Of a stretch of 36,941 bases of DNA, positions 15,788-23,681 are shown piece after piece. The DNA lies in the NCBI GenBank assembly GCA_017460745.1, contig JAFUAL010000027.1:1-36941 (forward strand), read 5' to 3'. Numbering within the stretch: position 1 is the first letter of the stretch; every line of letters begins with the position of its first letter. A program made the position numbers and the translations under genes. The notes under the pieces were generated by a model, which ran no database searches, had not been told where the DNA came from, and was given only the letters and a program-made list of their open reading frames with translations. The DNA comes from Bacilli bacterium. Lineage in GTDB: Bacteria; Bacillota_I; Bacilli_A; RF39; UBA660.

Positions 15788-16606
15788 ATGACACTAGATA
15801 GTGTATGGACGATACTTAGAAATATGTTAGATATTGGTATTCTTTGGATGATAGTTTATTATCTTTTAAAGAATTTTAAAAATAATGTTAAAATGACTCT
15901 CTTAATAAAAGGAGTTTTAGTAATTTTAATTATTAAATTATTAAGTGATTGGTTAGGTCTTGTAACCGTTGGACTTATTTTAGAATATGTAATTGCGTGG
16001 GGTCCACTTGCTCTTATAATTATTTTTCAACCAGAAATTCGTGGGGCACTTGAACAATTAGGAAGAAGTCAACTTTTAGGACGTCATAAGATATTAACTG
16101 TTGATGAAAGAGAAAAAATGGTTTATGAGATAATTCAAGCTGTTGATTATTGTAGAAAAGCCAGAATTGGAGCATTAATTGTTATCGAACGCGATATAAG
16201 TTTAGCTGACTATATTGATAAAGCAAAACCTTTATATGCAGACTTAACAGATGAATTATTAATATCTATATTCTTTCCAAATAATCCACTTCATGATGGA
16301 GCCGTTATTATCGAGGGAGATAGAATTAGTTGTGCAGGATCAGTTCTTCCAACTAGTAATAATATAAAATTAAATAAACGTCTTGGAACTCGTCATCGTG
16401 CAGCCCTTGGAATAGTTGAAGAAACAGATGCTATAAGTGTTGTTGTATCAGAGGAAACTGGTCGTGTTTCAATTGCTGTTAAAGGAGAATTGTTCTATAA
16501 TTTATCACTTGATGATGCTAGAATGATGTTAATAGACGAATTAAGACCAAAGACAGTTGAAACAGTAGAAGAAGATGAGGAGGATATTTATGAAGAAGAT
16601 GATTAA
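15788..16606 (+). CDS. cdaA: Diadenylate cyclase CdaA
   Basis: Membrane-bound enzyme that joins two ATP into cyclic di-AMP, which controls potassium and osmolyte balance and wall homeostasis in Bacillota; 272 residues. Three membrane helices occupy about residues 10-90. The DAC catalytic domain follows, with the DGA motif at residues 170-172 (NPLHDGAVII) and the RHR motif at 202-204 (GTRHRAALGI), both intact. The C-terminal tail is very acidic (EEDEEDIYEEDD). The start ATG follows AAGGAAGTG. Its last 17 bases overlap cdaR. glmM, the usual third member of the operon, is not next to it here. Confidence 0.96.
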   Translation: MTLDSVWTILRNMLDIGILWMIVYYLLKNFKNNVKMTLLIKGVLVILIIKLLSDWLGLVTVGLILEYVIAWGPLALIIIFQPEIRGALEQLGRSQLLGRHKILTVDEREKMVYEIIQAVDYCRKARIGALIVIERDISLADYIDKAKPLYADLTDELLISIFFPNNPLHDGAVIIEGDRISCAGSVLPTSNNIKLNKRLGTRHRAALGIVEETDAISVVVSEETGRVSIAVKGELFYNLSLDDARMMLIDELRPKTVETVEEDEEDIYEEDD

Positions 16607-17945
16607 AAAAATATGCCTTTTCATAGGAAAAATAATAAAATTTTTGGATAAGATACTAATTACTCCAATTATGAAAATATTCTTAAAAATAAATGATTTA
16701 TTTAGTAGTAATAATAAAGCACTTGAAAGAATATTTAGTAATAAACAAAGTTTAGTTGTTATATCGCTTGTAGTTGCTTTTTTAGCATTTTATGTTGTAG
16801 ATAAACACTCTACTAATATGGTAGATAATAGTGCTGAAATATTATATAGTCAAAAGGTAATTGCTAATTATAATGAAGAAGCCTATGTTGTTGAAGGTCT
16901 TCCAGAAACAGTTGATGTTGTTTTAATGGGTAAGAAGAGTAATATTTATTTGGCAAAACAATATCCAGGTCAAGGTGTGTCAGTTGATCTTCGTGAATTA
17001 TCTGCAGGGACTCATAAAGTAACTCTTAAATATACTAATGAAATAAAGACAATTAATTATAAAATTGATCCAAGTCAAGTAACTGTTATTATTTATGATA
17101 AGGTAAGTAGTCAAAGAGAAGTAACAGCAGAAGTTGTACATAGAAATAACTTGGATAGTAAACTTGATATAAGTGATATTAGTTTAAGTAAAAGTGAAGT
17201 TACAATTAAAGGTTCAAGTAAAAAACTGGAAAGTGTTGCTTATGTTAAGGCTTTAATTGATATAGATAATTTAGTTGAACCAACTATTGGTAAATCAACA
17301 ATTAGTAATAATAAATTAGTTGCATATAATAATTCAGGAGAAATAATTGATGTTGAAATACTTCCAAAGGTAGTAGATGCTGAACTTACTATTACATCAA
17401 CTAGTAAAGTTGTTCCTGTTAAAGTAGTACCAACTGGTGATATTGCTTTAGGATATGCAATTGGTTCAACAACAACAAGTATTTCAAGTATTACAGTATA
17501 TGGCGATGAAGAAAACTTAAAATCAATTGAATATGTACCTGTAAAAATAGATGTTACAAATTTATCAAGTAATAAAGAATATACTGTTAATTTAGAAAAA
17601 CCAACTGGTGTTCGTGATATGAGCGAAAAAACTGTTAAAGTAAAGGTTAATGTATCTAAACAAGAACAAAAAGAAGTACAAAATGTTAACATTCAAACAG
17701 TTAATTTAGGTGATGGATTAAAAGTTCAAGCTTTAGGTGAGGAAAATAGTAAGATAAGTGTAATTGTTAAAGGAAGTAAAGAAGCACTTGAAAATTTAGA
17801 TGAATCTAAAATTACAGCAACTGTTGATTTATCTGAATATACAGAACCAGGTGTATATGATGTTGATGTTAAAGTAACTGGTGAAGATTTAAGACTTACT
17901 TATGAATCTAAAGTTAATAAAATAAAACTTGAAATTAAAAAATAA
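16590..17945 (+). CDS. cdaR: CdaA regulatory protein CdaR (YbbR domains)
   Basis: Regulator of CdaA in the membrane and cell-wall space; 451 residues. One membrane helix lies at about residues 49-69. YbbR repeats follow outside, seen as recurring segments of the type VxVKVxPTGDIALGYAIGSTTTSISSITVYGDEENLKSIEYVPVKIDVTNLS; about four repeats fit the length. Start: ATG 16590 with GAGGAGG 6 nt upstream; the ATG at 16575 is part of that site's surroundings and is rejected. It overlaps cdaA by 17 bases, implying translational coupling. A bidirectional terminator follows, facing a convergent gene. Confidence 0.94.
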   Translation: MKKMIKKICLFIGKIIKFLDKILITPIMKIFLKINDLFSSNNKALERIFSNKQSLVVISLVVAFLAFYVVDKHSTNMVDNSAEILYSQKVIANYNEEAYVVEGLPETVDVVLMGKKSNIYLAKQYPGQGVSVDLRELSAGTHKVTLKYTNEIKTINYKIDPSQVTVIIYDKVSSQREVTAEVVHRNNLDSKLDISDISLSKSEVTIKGSSKKLESVAYVKALIDIDNLVEPTIGKSTISNNKLVAYNNSGEIIDVEILPKVVDAELTITSTSKVVPVKVVPTGDIALGYAIGSTTTSISSITVYGDEENLKSIEYVPVKIDVTNLSSNKEYTVNLEKPTGVRDMSEKTVKVKVNVSKQEQKEVQNVNIQTVNLGDGLKVQALGEENSKISVIVKGSKEALENLDESKITATVDLSEYTEPGVYDVDVKVTGEDLRLTYESKVNKIKLEIKK

Positions 17946-17950
17946 TAATA

Positions 17951-17980
17951 AAAATATCTAGTTTAAAACTAGATATTTTT
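17951..17980. terminator. Bidirectional terminator, cdaR and minus-strand gene
   Basis: AAAATATCTAGTTT (17951-17964) and AAACTAGATATTTT (17966-17979) are perfect inverted copies with A and T runs on both sides, so it can act in both directions. The minus-strand gene's TAG stop (17969-17971) lies inside one arm. Confidence 0.8.
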
Positions 17981-18391
17981 GTTTATTTCTTTGTGTTCAT
18001 TTAAAGAATTAAGTTTTTTTGATAATTTAGTAATTTCCTTTAACTTTTTCTTTTCTGATAATAAATATTGTGCTTTAGTATTATTTATTGCATTTATTAA
18101 AGTATATTTATTTTTATATATTAAGAAATTATTGTTATGAGTTAAATAATATATATTTTTCTCTAATTTTAAATCTATTTCTAATAATTTTATTTGGTAC
18201 TCTATTTCATTTATTTTATCTATTATATTTTCTTTATTTAAAATAAGTAATTTTTTATATTGTTTAAGTATGATTATTTTATTACTTATTTCATTGTTTA
18301 AACGTTTTATTTCAAGAATATTATCAATTATATTTAATTTATTACCATATGAATCAAATATAAATAGTTTTATTTGATCATTTTCTTTCAT
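17969..18391 (-). CDS. Unknown helical protein, minus strand
   Basis: A 140-residue, Ile/Leu/Lys/Asn-rich protein of no family I recognise. Long alternating charged and hydrophobic stretches (NEISNKIIILKQYKKLLILNKENIIDKINEIEYQIKLLEIDLKLEKN) suggest coiled coil; no membrane segment or signal peptide. The start is supported by AGGGGAG just upstream of the ATG on the minus strand, and TATAAT (complement of 18420-18425) is a possible -10. It converges on cdaR and shares its terminator. It lies downstream of the lemA-like gene but has a hairpin between them, so it is probably a separate unit. Confidence 0.6.
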   Translation of the reverse strand: MKENDQIKLFIFDSYGNKLNIIDNILEIKRLNNEISNKIIILKQYKKLLILNKENIIDKINEIEYQIKLLEIDLKLEKNIYYLTHNNNFLIYKNKYTLINAINNTKAQYLLSEKKKLKEITKLSKKLNSLNEHKEINKNI

Positions 18392-18434
18392 TACTCCCCT
18401 GCTCTTTCGTTTGATTGTTATTATAACTTAAGTT

Positions 18435-18475
18435 AAAAAAAATATCTAGTTTAAATTAATAAGTCTAGATATTTC
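18435..18475 (-). terminator. Terminator of lemA-like gene
   Basis: On the minus strand, GAAATATCTAGA pairs with CTAGATATTTTTTT. The stop codon TAG of the gene is inside the 3' arm, the same layout as for the neighbouring gene. Confidence 0.65.
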
Positions 18476-18994
18476 TTTTTTATCAATTTCAATGTTTCCA
18501 AAGTCTTCAAAATCAAATAATTTAGAGGCTATACTAGTTGGACCATGAGTTTTTAAATCTTCATATAAAACTAGTTTATTATTATAGTACTCCACTACTG
18601 ATTCTAAATTGATTTGGACATAGTATAATTTTTTCTTTAAACTCTTAAATTCTTTATTTTTTAATAATTCATCATAATTATCAACATATTCATTTATTTC
18701 ATAAGTTGTTTTATCAAGCATTTGTATTATTTCTGATTTAGTACATTCTCCTCTTTTAAATTCTAAAAAGTTTTCAAATGCATCTTCTTTAATACTTAAG
18801 TTATCCTTTATATAATTAATAATTTCTTTATACAAAGCATATTTTTGTTTTAAAGAACTATTTATATCATCATTTGCTATATTAATAGATTCATATATTT
18901 CATTTATTTTATTTTTACTTATAATTACTAAAGTTACTATAAATATAATTAATAAAATAATCATAGATACTATTAAAATTACTATATTATTCAT
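18446..18994 (-). CDS. LemA-like membrane protein
   Basis: A 182-residue protein. An N-terminal membrane helix (residues about 4-26, VILIVSMIILLIIFIVTLVII) precedes a helical domain. INEIYESINIANDDINSSLKQKYALYKEIINYIKD matches the LemA pattern (N-V-xx-A-W-S-N-I-D-V-x-L-K-R-R-xx-L-I-P-N-L-V). EYYNNKLVLYEDLKTHGPTSIASKLFDFEDF matches the LemA end (YN-xx-V-xx-YN-x-xxx-F-P-xx-x-I-A-x-x-x-x-F). The classical RR and P residues are not conserved, so this is a divergent member. The ATG at 18994 follows GGTGAT. It lies 44 bases downstream of gerQ on the same strand with no clear terminator between, so co-transcription with gerQ is possible. LemA's function is unclear; membrane stress roles have been proposed for relatives. 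Confidence 0.75.
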   Translation of the reverse strand: MNNIVILIVSMIILLIIFIVTLVIISKNKINEIYESINIANDDINSSLKQKYALYKEIINYIKDNLSIKEDAFENFLEFKRGECTKSEIIQMLDKTTYEINEYVDNYDELLKNKEFKSLKKKLYYVQINLESVVEYYNNKLVLYEDLKTHGPTSIASKLFDFEDFGNIEIDKKEISRLINLN

Positions 18995-19038
18995 ATTATC
19001 ACCATAATAATTTTAGCAAATATTTTAATTATTTTCAA

Positions 19039-19341
19039 CTAAATATTAACTGGTTCAAAAAATTCAATAAAATCAATATATAAATTCCAAACCATGTACC
19101 TTTTATTACTATTTTTATCTTTTAATAAAATAAAATCTCTACCCCATGATTCTAGAGTTCCTTCAAATATTCGATCACACCATTCTTTAGAATCAGTAAA
19201 TGACATATAAAGTTTTACATATTTTCCTTTGTTTTTAGCTAATACATCTTCAGCAAATATAGGTTGTTTATCAATGTTAGTTTGATTTGGATAATTCATC
19301 ATGTTATTATTATATAAATCATAGTTATAATTATTATTCAT
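19039..19341 (-). CDS. gerQ: Spore coat protein GerQ
   Basis: A 100-residue homologue of GerQ (YwdL), an inner-coat protein needed for normal spore germination and cross-linked by transglutaminase in Bacillus. After an Asn/Tyr-rich, low-complexity N-terminus (MNNNYNYDLYNNNMMNYP), the conserved domain reads EDVLAKNKGKYVKLYMSFTDSKEWCDRIFEGTLESWGRDFILLKDKNSNKRYMVWNLYIDFIEFFEPVNI. It lines up with the GerQ pattern of a LNKGK-type stretch, YMTF, EW, G-x-x-E-x-x-GRDHIILSD, GKRYLL and YLDYVTF. The ATG at 19341 follows GGAGG. It is divergent from pduL. Together with spoIIR and spoIIQ it supports spore formation. Confidence 0.85.
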   Translation of the reverse strand: MNNNYNYDLYNNNMMNYPNQTNIDKQPIFAEDVLAKNKGKYVKLYMSFTDSKEWCDRIFEGTLESWGRDFILLKDKNSNKRYMVWNLYIDFIEFFEPVNI

Positions 19342-19393
19342 TAAATTCCTCCATTTAATATTATGATAAAGTATTTAAAAAAGACTAAAAATT

Positions 19394-19402
19394 TGATATA
19401 CT
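19394..19402 (+). promoter_or_regulatory. Extended -10 promoter of pduL
   Basis: TGATATACT (TGn-TATACT), 20 nt before the pduL start, with a weak TTTAAA at 19374-19379 at 17-nt spacing. Confidence 0.5.
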
Positions 19403-19421
19403 ACTAATAAGGAAGTGAATT

Positions 19422-19982
19422 ATGAAAGTAAGTGTTGGTATTAGTAATCATCATGTTCATTTAACAAGAGATGATTGTATAACTTTATTTGGTCATGATG
19501 CTTTGAATGTTCGAAATATGCTAAATCAACCAGGTCAGTTTGCAAGTTTAGAAACAGTTGATATTGAAACTCCTAAAAATAAAATTAAAAATCTTGTTAT
19601 TGTAGGACCATTTAGAGATTATACTCAAGTTGAAGTTAGTAAAACAGATGCTTGGCATTTAGGAATTAATCCACCTGTTAGGGATTCAGGAGATTTAAAT
19701 GGTGCTAGTCTTATTACAATCATTGGACCAGTTGGTAAAATAGAAAAAGAATGTGCAATTATAGCTAATCGTCATATTCATGTGGATAAAAATATTTTAA
19801 GAGAACATAATCTTTTAAATAAAAAAGTAGTTAGTATTAAAATAATTGGAGAAAAAGGAGGGATACTTGAAAATATCCATTTAAAAGAAAGTGAAAAAGC
19901 GTATTTTGAACTTCATTTGGATACAGATGATGCTAATGCATTTTTACTAGAAAATCAAGATGAAGTTGATATTTTGTTATAA
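19422..19982 (+). CDS. pduL: Phosphate acyltransferase PduL type
   Basis: Phosphotransacylase that exchanges acyl groups between CoA and phosphate (acetyl-CoA to acetyl phosphate); 186 residues. The PduL zinc-site elements are present: SVGISNHHVHLT, NRHIHV and FELHLDTDDANAF. Other family marks are LNQPGQFASLETVDI, VGPFRDYTQVEVSKTDAWHLGI and PPVRDSGDLNGA. It lacks an N-terminal encapsulation helix and no microcompartment genes are near, so it is probably the cytosolic housekeeping enzyme that, with acetate kinase, gives ATP during fermentation. The start ATG follows AAGGAAG. The next gene follows 31 bases later in the same direction. Confidence 0.94.
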   Translation: MKVSVGISNHHVHLTRDDCITLFGHDALNVRNMLNQPGQFASLETVDIETPKNKIKNLVIVGPFRDYTQVEVSKTDAWHLGINPPVRDSGDLNGASLITIIGPVGKIEKECAIIANRHIHVDKNILREHNLLNKKVVSIKIIGEKGGILENIHLKESEKAYFELHLDTDDANAFLLENQDEVDILL

Positions 19983-20013
19983 AAAATTAGAATAGAAAGA
20001 TGAAGGAGAAAAT

Positions 20014-20679
20014 ATGAGTGAAGAAATATTAAAAGAATTAGAAACAAGTGATTTTGGAACTAATAAGTATTATGTGGAAATAATTAAGGAGTTTATTAAT
20101 AATTTTCCTAAAGAAAGTACAAGAGTAATTATAAAACAGGATTATGTTTATTTAAAAATTAAGGATTTATCAGGAATTAAAACAATTAATTTTACAATTG
20201 AAAATAACTGCTTAAAAATAAAGATAGATAAGACAATTGACTTTATGAAATATCAGGATACTATAATTTATGATGATTATGGAGTTATGCTAGAAAGAAC
20301 TCATTGCAAATCAAAACTTAAAAGCGATATTAATGAAAAATTTGGGGAAAATCAAGAAGTTTTAACACATGAACTTAATAATTTAGGTACAGAACATAGT
20401 ATTTATACTGGAAGTATATTTGAAAATATAGATTATAAAAAAGTTACTAGACCAGAAAACTTTGGACTTGATGGAACATATATTCATAGATATATGCAAT
20501 ATGATATGAATGGTCAATTAAATGGAAACGAAATACAAGGTACTTTTAAAGTATTAAATAGTAATAGTATTTCAAATTTAGAAATTCCTGAAGAAAAAGA
20601 TGTTATTGTAACTCAGGAGAAATTATTAGTAGATGATAATTCATATACTTATCGTGAACCTATAAATTTTAAAAAATAA
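20014..20679 (+). CDS. Unknown soluble protein after pduL
   Basis: A 221-residue protein without recognised family, signal peptide or membrane helix. The first half has alternating strands (RVIIKQDYVYLKIKDLSGIKTINFTIENNCLKIKIDKTIDF), suggesting a beta-rich domain. The middle contains LERTHCKSKLKSDINEKFG, and the C-terminus is acidic then polar (EIPEEKDVIVTQEKLLVDDNSYTYREPINFKK). GAAGGAGA precedes the ATG. It follows pduL by 31 bases with no terminator between and ends at a terminator, so it is probably co-transcribed with pduL; a metabolic link is not shown. Confidence 0.72.
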   Translation: MSEEILKELETSDFGTNKYYVEIIKEFINNFPKESTRVIIKQDYVYLKIKDLSGIKTINFTIENNCLKIKIDKTIDFMKYQDTIIYDDYGVMLERTHCKSKLKSDINEKFGENQEVLTHELNNLGTEHSIYTGSIFENIDYKKVTRPENFGLDGTYIHRYMQYDMNGQLNGNEIQGTFKVLNSNSISNLEIPEEKDVIVTQEKLLVDDNSYTYREPINFKK

Positions 20680-20705
20680 ATGATATTATTTATATCATTT
20701 TTTTT
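20678..20705 (+). terminator. Intrinsic terminator after pduL operon
   Basis: AAATGATAT (20678-20686) pairs with ATATCATTT (20692-20700), then T run. The 5' arm begins inside the TAA stop. The convergent penicillin-binding protein gene ends at 20750. Confidence 0.75.
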
Positions 20706-20749
20706 GTTCTCTAATTACAATTATTTTAATTTATAAAGTTTATTTACAT

Positions 20750-22747
20750 TTATTCTTTTATTTCTTCTTTATTTATATTTTGCTCTTCCTCTCCTACTAC
20801 ACCAACGTATTCATCGAATACTTCTTGAGTATATGATGGTTCAGTTCCTTTAACATAATATAAAATCTTTTTGTGAGTTGATTCATTGGTTGCTAAATTG
20901 CCTGTTATGGGATCAACTATTACCCCTACTACATTTTCAGGTACTGAATACCAATTAATTTCTTCTTTATCTTTTAAGTAATTCTCAACGGCATTGGCCC
21001 AAATTTTTTTGGAATATTTAAAATCATCACTTGTCATTTCTTTATTATCATCATACCCTATCCAAATTGATGAGACAATGTCTTGATTAAATCCAATTAT
21101 CCAGTTATCGGTATCAGTAGAACCGGATTTAATACCATAGTCATGTGTAAGGAGACTTGAAATTGAAATATTGGTTGGATAGGCATAATCGATCATATTA
21201 TAATCATATGTTCCTTTTAATAATTCATTTAAGATAAATGTTGTACTTTTATTTAAAACAACTTCACTTGTATCTTTATGTTCATATAATACGTTACCAC
21301 TTATATCAGTTATTTTTTCAATAAAATATGGTTTATGTTTAACTCCAAGTGATGCAAGTGTTGCATAAGCATTTGTTATTTCTAAAGGATTGAGTTCAAC
21401 TGTTCCTAAAGGAAGAGATACAATATTATTAAGTTCGGTGTTTATCCCTACTCTTTTAGCAATATTAACCAGACTTTCACTACCTAAAAATAAATGTGTT
21501 TTAATAGCATAGATATTATCAGAAAACGCTATAGCACTGGCCATACTAATTGCCTTATTGGGGTATAAATTATTATAATTTTTAGGTGCATAAGTATCAT
21601 TTCCTACTTTAAAGGTTGTTTCTTGTGACAAAAAAGATGTGCTGGCTGTAAAACCATTTTCTAAAGCATTATAGTATAAAAAAGGTTTCATAATCGAACC
21701 AACTTGTCGTTTAGCACTAAGAGCTCTATTATATTCGGATTTATTGTAATCTCTTCCTCCAACTAATCCTAAAATTGCCCCACTATTCGAATTCATAATT
21801 ATACCACTTACTTGTATTTCATCATTATTTGTAATATTTTGTTTAATGCTATTTTCAAGACTTTCTTGAGCTTTTAAATCCAAAGTTGTATATACTTTTA
21901 TTCCTCCATTTTCTAAATGCGTTTTAATGGTATAATCCATACTTTCTAATTCTTTTAAAACAGCATCTTGATAATACATAATAGTATTTAAATTTAATTT
22001 ATCTTTTTTAGCATAATAAGTTAGTTTTTCATTAATTGCATCATTATATTCATCTTTTGATATAACATTGTTTTTTAACATAGTATTTAAAATATAAGTT
22101 TGTCTTTCTTTTGCTTTGGTTTCATTAACAAGTGGCGAATAATTAGAAGGTGATTTAGGAATACTAACTAACATTGCAGCTTCTGCGAGTGTTAAGTCTT
22201 TAGCACTTTTATTAAAATAGAATTCACTTGCATTTTCAATTCCATACATTCCGTGACCATAATTAATGCAATTTAGGTAACCTTCTAAAATATTATCTTT
22301 TGAATAATTACTTTCTATTTGGATAGTATACCATACCTCTTCTATTTTTCTTTTCCATGTTTTATCAAAGTCTAAGAATAAATTCTTAGCAAGTTGTTGA
22401 GTAATAGTTGATGCACCTTCTTTATAACTTTTACTTTTTAAATTATTAAGAGCAGCTTTTATAATTCTTAAGATATTAAAACCATGATGATTATAAAAAT
22501 TTTTATCTTCAATTGTAATCGTTGCTGTTTTTAAATAGTTACTAATTTCATTTAAATTAACCCATTCACTGGTACCATTTCCTTCAAAAAAAACTTCATC
22601 ACTTATATCATATAAATAATAACTATTGTTTTTATTTATTTCAATTTTAGTATTCATTTTAGCATATAAATAAATTCCAGATGTGGATAAAATTATTAAA
22701 AAAGCTGAAAAAATAGTTAATTTTATTAATCTTTTTATAACTTTCAT
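20750..22747 (-). CDS. Class A penicillin-binding protein
   Basis: Bifunctional peptidoglycan synthase with glycosyltransferase and transpeptidase activity, membrane-anchored with its domains outside; 665 residues. One membrane helix lies at about residues 8-30. The GT51 domain has EDKNFYNHHGF (catalytic Glu 80), EGASTITQQLAKNLFL (110-125), KRKIEE (132-137) and GYLNCINYGHGMYGIENAS. The transpeptidase domain has SxxK at 351-354 (SIMK), SDN at 409-411 and KSG at 540-542, all intact. The C-terminus is acidic (GVVGEEEQNINKEEIKE). It lies opposite the flanking plus-strand genes and is divergent from the DUF1934 gene. It is PBP1A/4-like; no specific paralogue name is assigned. Confidence 0.95.
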   Translation of the reverse strand: MKVIKRLIKLTIFSAFLIILSTSGIYLYAKMNTKIEINKNNSYYLYDISDEVFFEGNGTSEWVNLNEISNYLKTATITIEDKNFYNHHGFNILRIIKAALNNLKSKSYKEGASTITQQLAKNLFLDFDKTWKRKIEEVWYTIQIESNYSKDNILEGYLNCINYGHGMYGIENASEFYFNKSAKDLTLAEAAMLVSIPKSPSNYSPLVNETKAKERQTYILNTMLKNNVISKDEYNDAINEKLTYYAKKDKLNLNTIMYYQDAVLKELESMDYTIKTHLENGGIKVYTTLDLKAQESLENSIKQNITNNDEIQVSGIIMNSNSGAILGLVGGRDYNKSEYNRALSAKRQVGSIMKPFLYYNALENGFTASTSFLSQETTFKVGNDTYAPKNYNNLYPNKAISMASAIAFSDNIYAIKTHLFLGSESLVNIAKRVGINTELNNIVSLPLGTVELNPLEITNAYATLASLGVKHKPYFIEKITDISGNVLYEHKDTSEVVLNKSTTFILNELLKGTYDYNMIDYAYPTNISISSLLTHDYGIKSGSTDTDNWIIGFNQDIVSSIWIGYDDNKEMTSDDFKYSKKIWANAVENYLKDKEEINWYSVPENVVGVIVDPITGNLATNESTHKKILYYVKGTEPSYTQEVFDEYVGVVGEEEQNINKEEIKE

Positions 22748-22808
22748 AAAATCACCTAACTTTATTATTAGAAAAAATAAAAAAAATATGTAAAAAATAA
22801 TATATTTG

Positions 22809-22817
22809 TGGTATAAT
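22809..22817 (+). promoter_or_regulatory. Extended -10 promoter of DUF1934-rpoE
   Basis: TGGTATAAT is a perfect TGn-extended -10. At 17-nt spacing the -35 reads TGTAAA (22789-22794), weak. It serves the DUF1934-rpoE transcript. Confidence 0.6.
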
Positions 22818-22864
22818 GCTTGTCGAAATGTGTTTTTAAATGCATCTAAAGAGAGTGATTAATT

Positions 22865-23197
22865 ATAAAAGTAAATTTATTAGTAAAAACTTGTTTAAGA
22901 AATGAAAAAAAGGAATACAATATAAAAGGAATTTATAATGACTTTAAAATAAAGTTTAAAGAGATAGATTCAAATACTTTAATGATTATAGATTTAAAAA
23001 ATAAAACTATAAATAGAGTTAAAGATAATTTAGAATTAGAATTAGATTTTAATAATAATATATGTAATGTAGTAAGTGACGGATTAAAATTTAAATTTAA
23101 TATTGATGTAGTAGAATTAGATATTCATGAAAATAATTTTTTAGTTAAATATAAAGTAGAAAGTGATTATTTTGAAATAGAAATAAAAATGATTTAA
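22865..23197 (+). CDS. DUF1934 (YwiB-like) protein with non-ATG start
   Basis: The first ATG of this frame is at 22982, which would give only 71 residues and no ribosome site. The frame is open back to a TGA at 22856, and the upstream codons read (I)KVNLLVKTCLRNEKKEYNIKGIYNDFKIKFKEIDSNTL, the usual N-terminal beta-barrel part of DUF1934/YwiB proteins. The ribosome-site-like GAGAGTGA (22851-22858) precedes ATT (22862) and ATA (22865). I place the start at ATA 22865, giving 110 residues, because it aligns with the family's MKV- start; ATT is the alternative. In Bacillus ywiB lies near rpoE with argS between; here rpoE follows directly. A substitution in ATG or a base error in assembly is also possible. 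Confidence 0.7.
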   Translation: MKVNLLVKTCLRNEKKEYNIKGIYNDFKIKFKEIDSNTLMIIDLKNKTINRVKDNLELELDFNNNICNVVSDGLKFKFNIDVVELDIHENNFLVKYKVESDYFEIEIKMI

Positions 23198-23216
23198 TTT
23201 TTGGAGGAATTTGTTT

Positions 23217-23654
23217 ATGAAAAAAGAACTAAAACGAGAGGATATTGAAAATTTATCTTATAAAGATATTGCTTTTTTAATTTTAGAAAGAGAAAAAACA
23301 GGTATTAATACTTTAGATTTATTTACAAAAATTGTTAATTTAATGGAATTACCATCTGCAACTATTGAAAATAAGATAGCAGATTTTTATACAACACTTG
23401 CAACTGATAAAAGATTTATATTAGTTGATGGAATCTGGGATTTAAGAAAAAGACATACATCTGATAAGGTTATTACCGTAGAAGATGAAGAAGAAGAGGA
23501 TATCGAAGAAGTAAGAGATGATATGGAAGTTGTAGAAGATGAATATGGTGATGAATATACAGATGATAGAGATGTAGAAACTGATTTTGATGATACGGAT
23601 GATGATGATTTAGCTGATTTGGTTGTACTTGATGAAGATGATTTAAACGAGTAA
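23217..23654 (+). CDS. rpoE: RNA polymerase delta subunit
   Basis: Accessory subunit of Bacillota RNA polymerase that speeds enzyme recycling; 145 residues. The N-terminal HARE-HTH domain reads REDIENLSYKDIAFLILEREKTGINTLDLFTKIVNLMELP and RFILVDGIWDLRKRH. The C-terminus from about residue 85 is a long acidic tail (EDEEEEDIEEVRDDMEVVEDEYGDE and DDTDDDDLADL), as expected. Start: ATG 23217, 9 nt after GGAGG; the TTG at 23211 is too close to that site. It lies downstream of DUF1934 and upstream of prfA. Confidence 0.93.
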   Translation: MKKELKREDIENLSYKDIAFLILEREKTGINTLDLFTKIVNLMELPSATIENKIADFYTTLATDKRFILVDGIWDLRKRHTSDKVITVEDEEEEDIEEVRDDMEVVEDEYGDEYTDDRDVETDFDDTDDDDLADLVVLDEDDLNE

Positions 23655-23681
23655 TAATATTAATTAAAAAGGAGTTTTGTT

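Noticed and set aside
17240..17692. 150-codon minus-strand open frame
   Set aside because: It lies opposite cdaR, whose YbbR repeats and codon use are clear; the frame is a shadow of that gene.
18424..18435. Palindrome TAACTTAAGTTA upstream of the unknown minus-strand gene
   Set aside because: Short AT-only type palindromes are expected by chance in this base composition, and it overlaps the -10 region only partly.
19342..19400. Sigma-E type promoter for gerQ (CATAATAT on the minus strand)
   Set aside because: The -10 is only a partial match and no -35 is found at the expected distance.
22982..23197. Short 71-residue protein from ATG 22982
   Set aside because: It would start mid-domain without a ribosome site; the open frame upstream encodes the rest of DUF1934.
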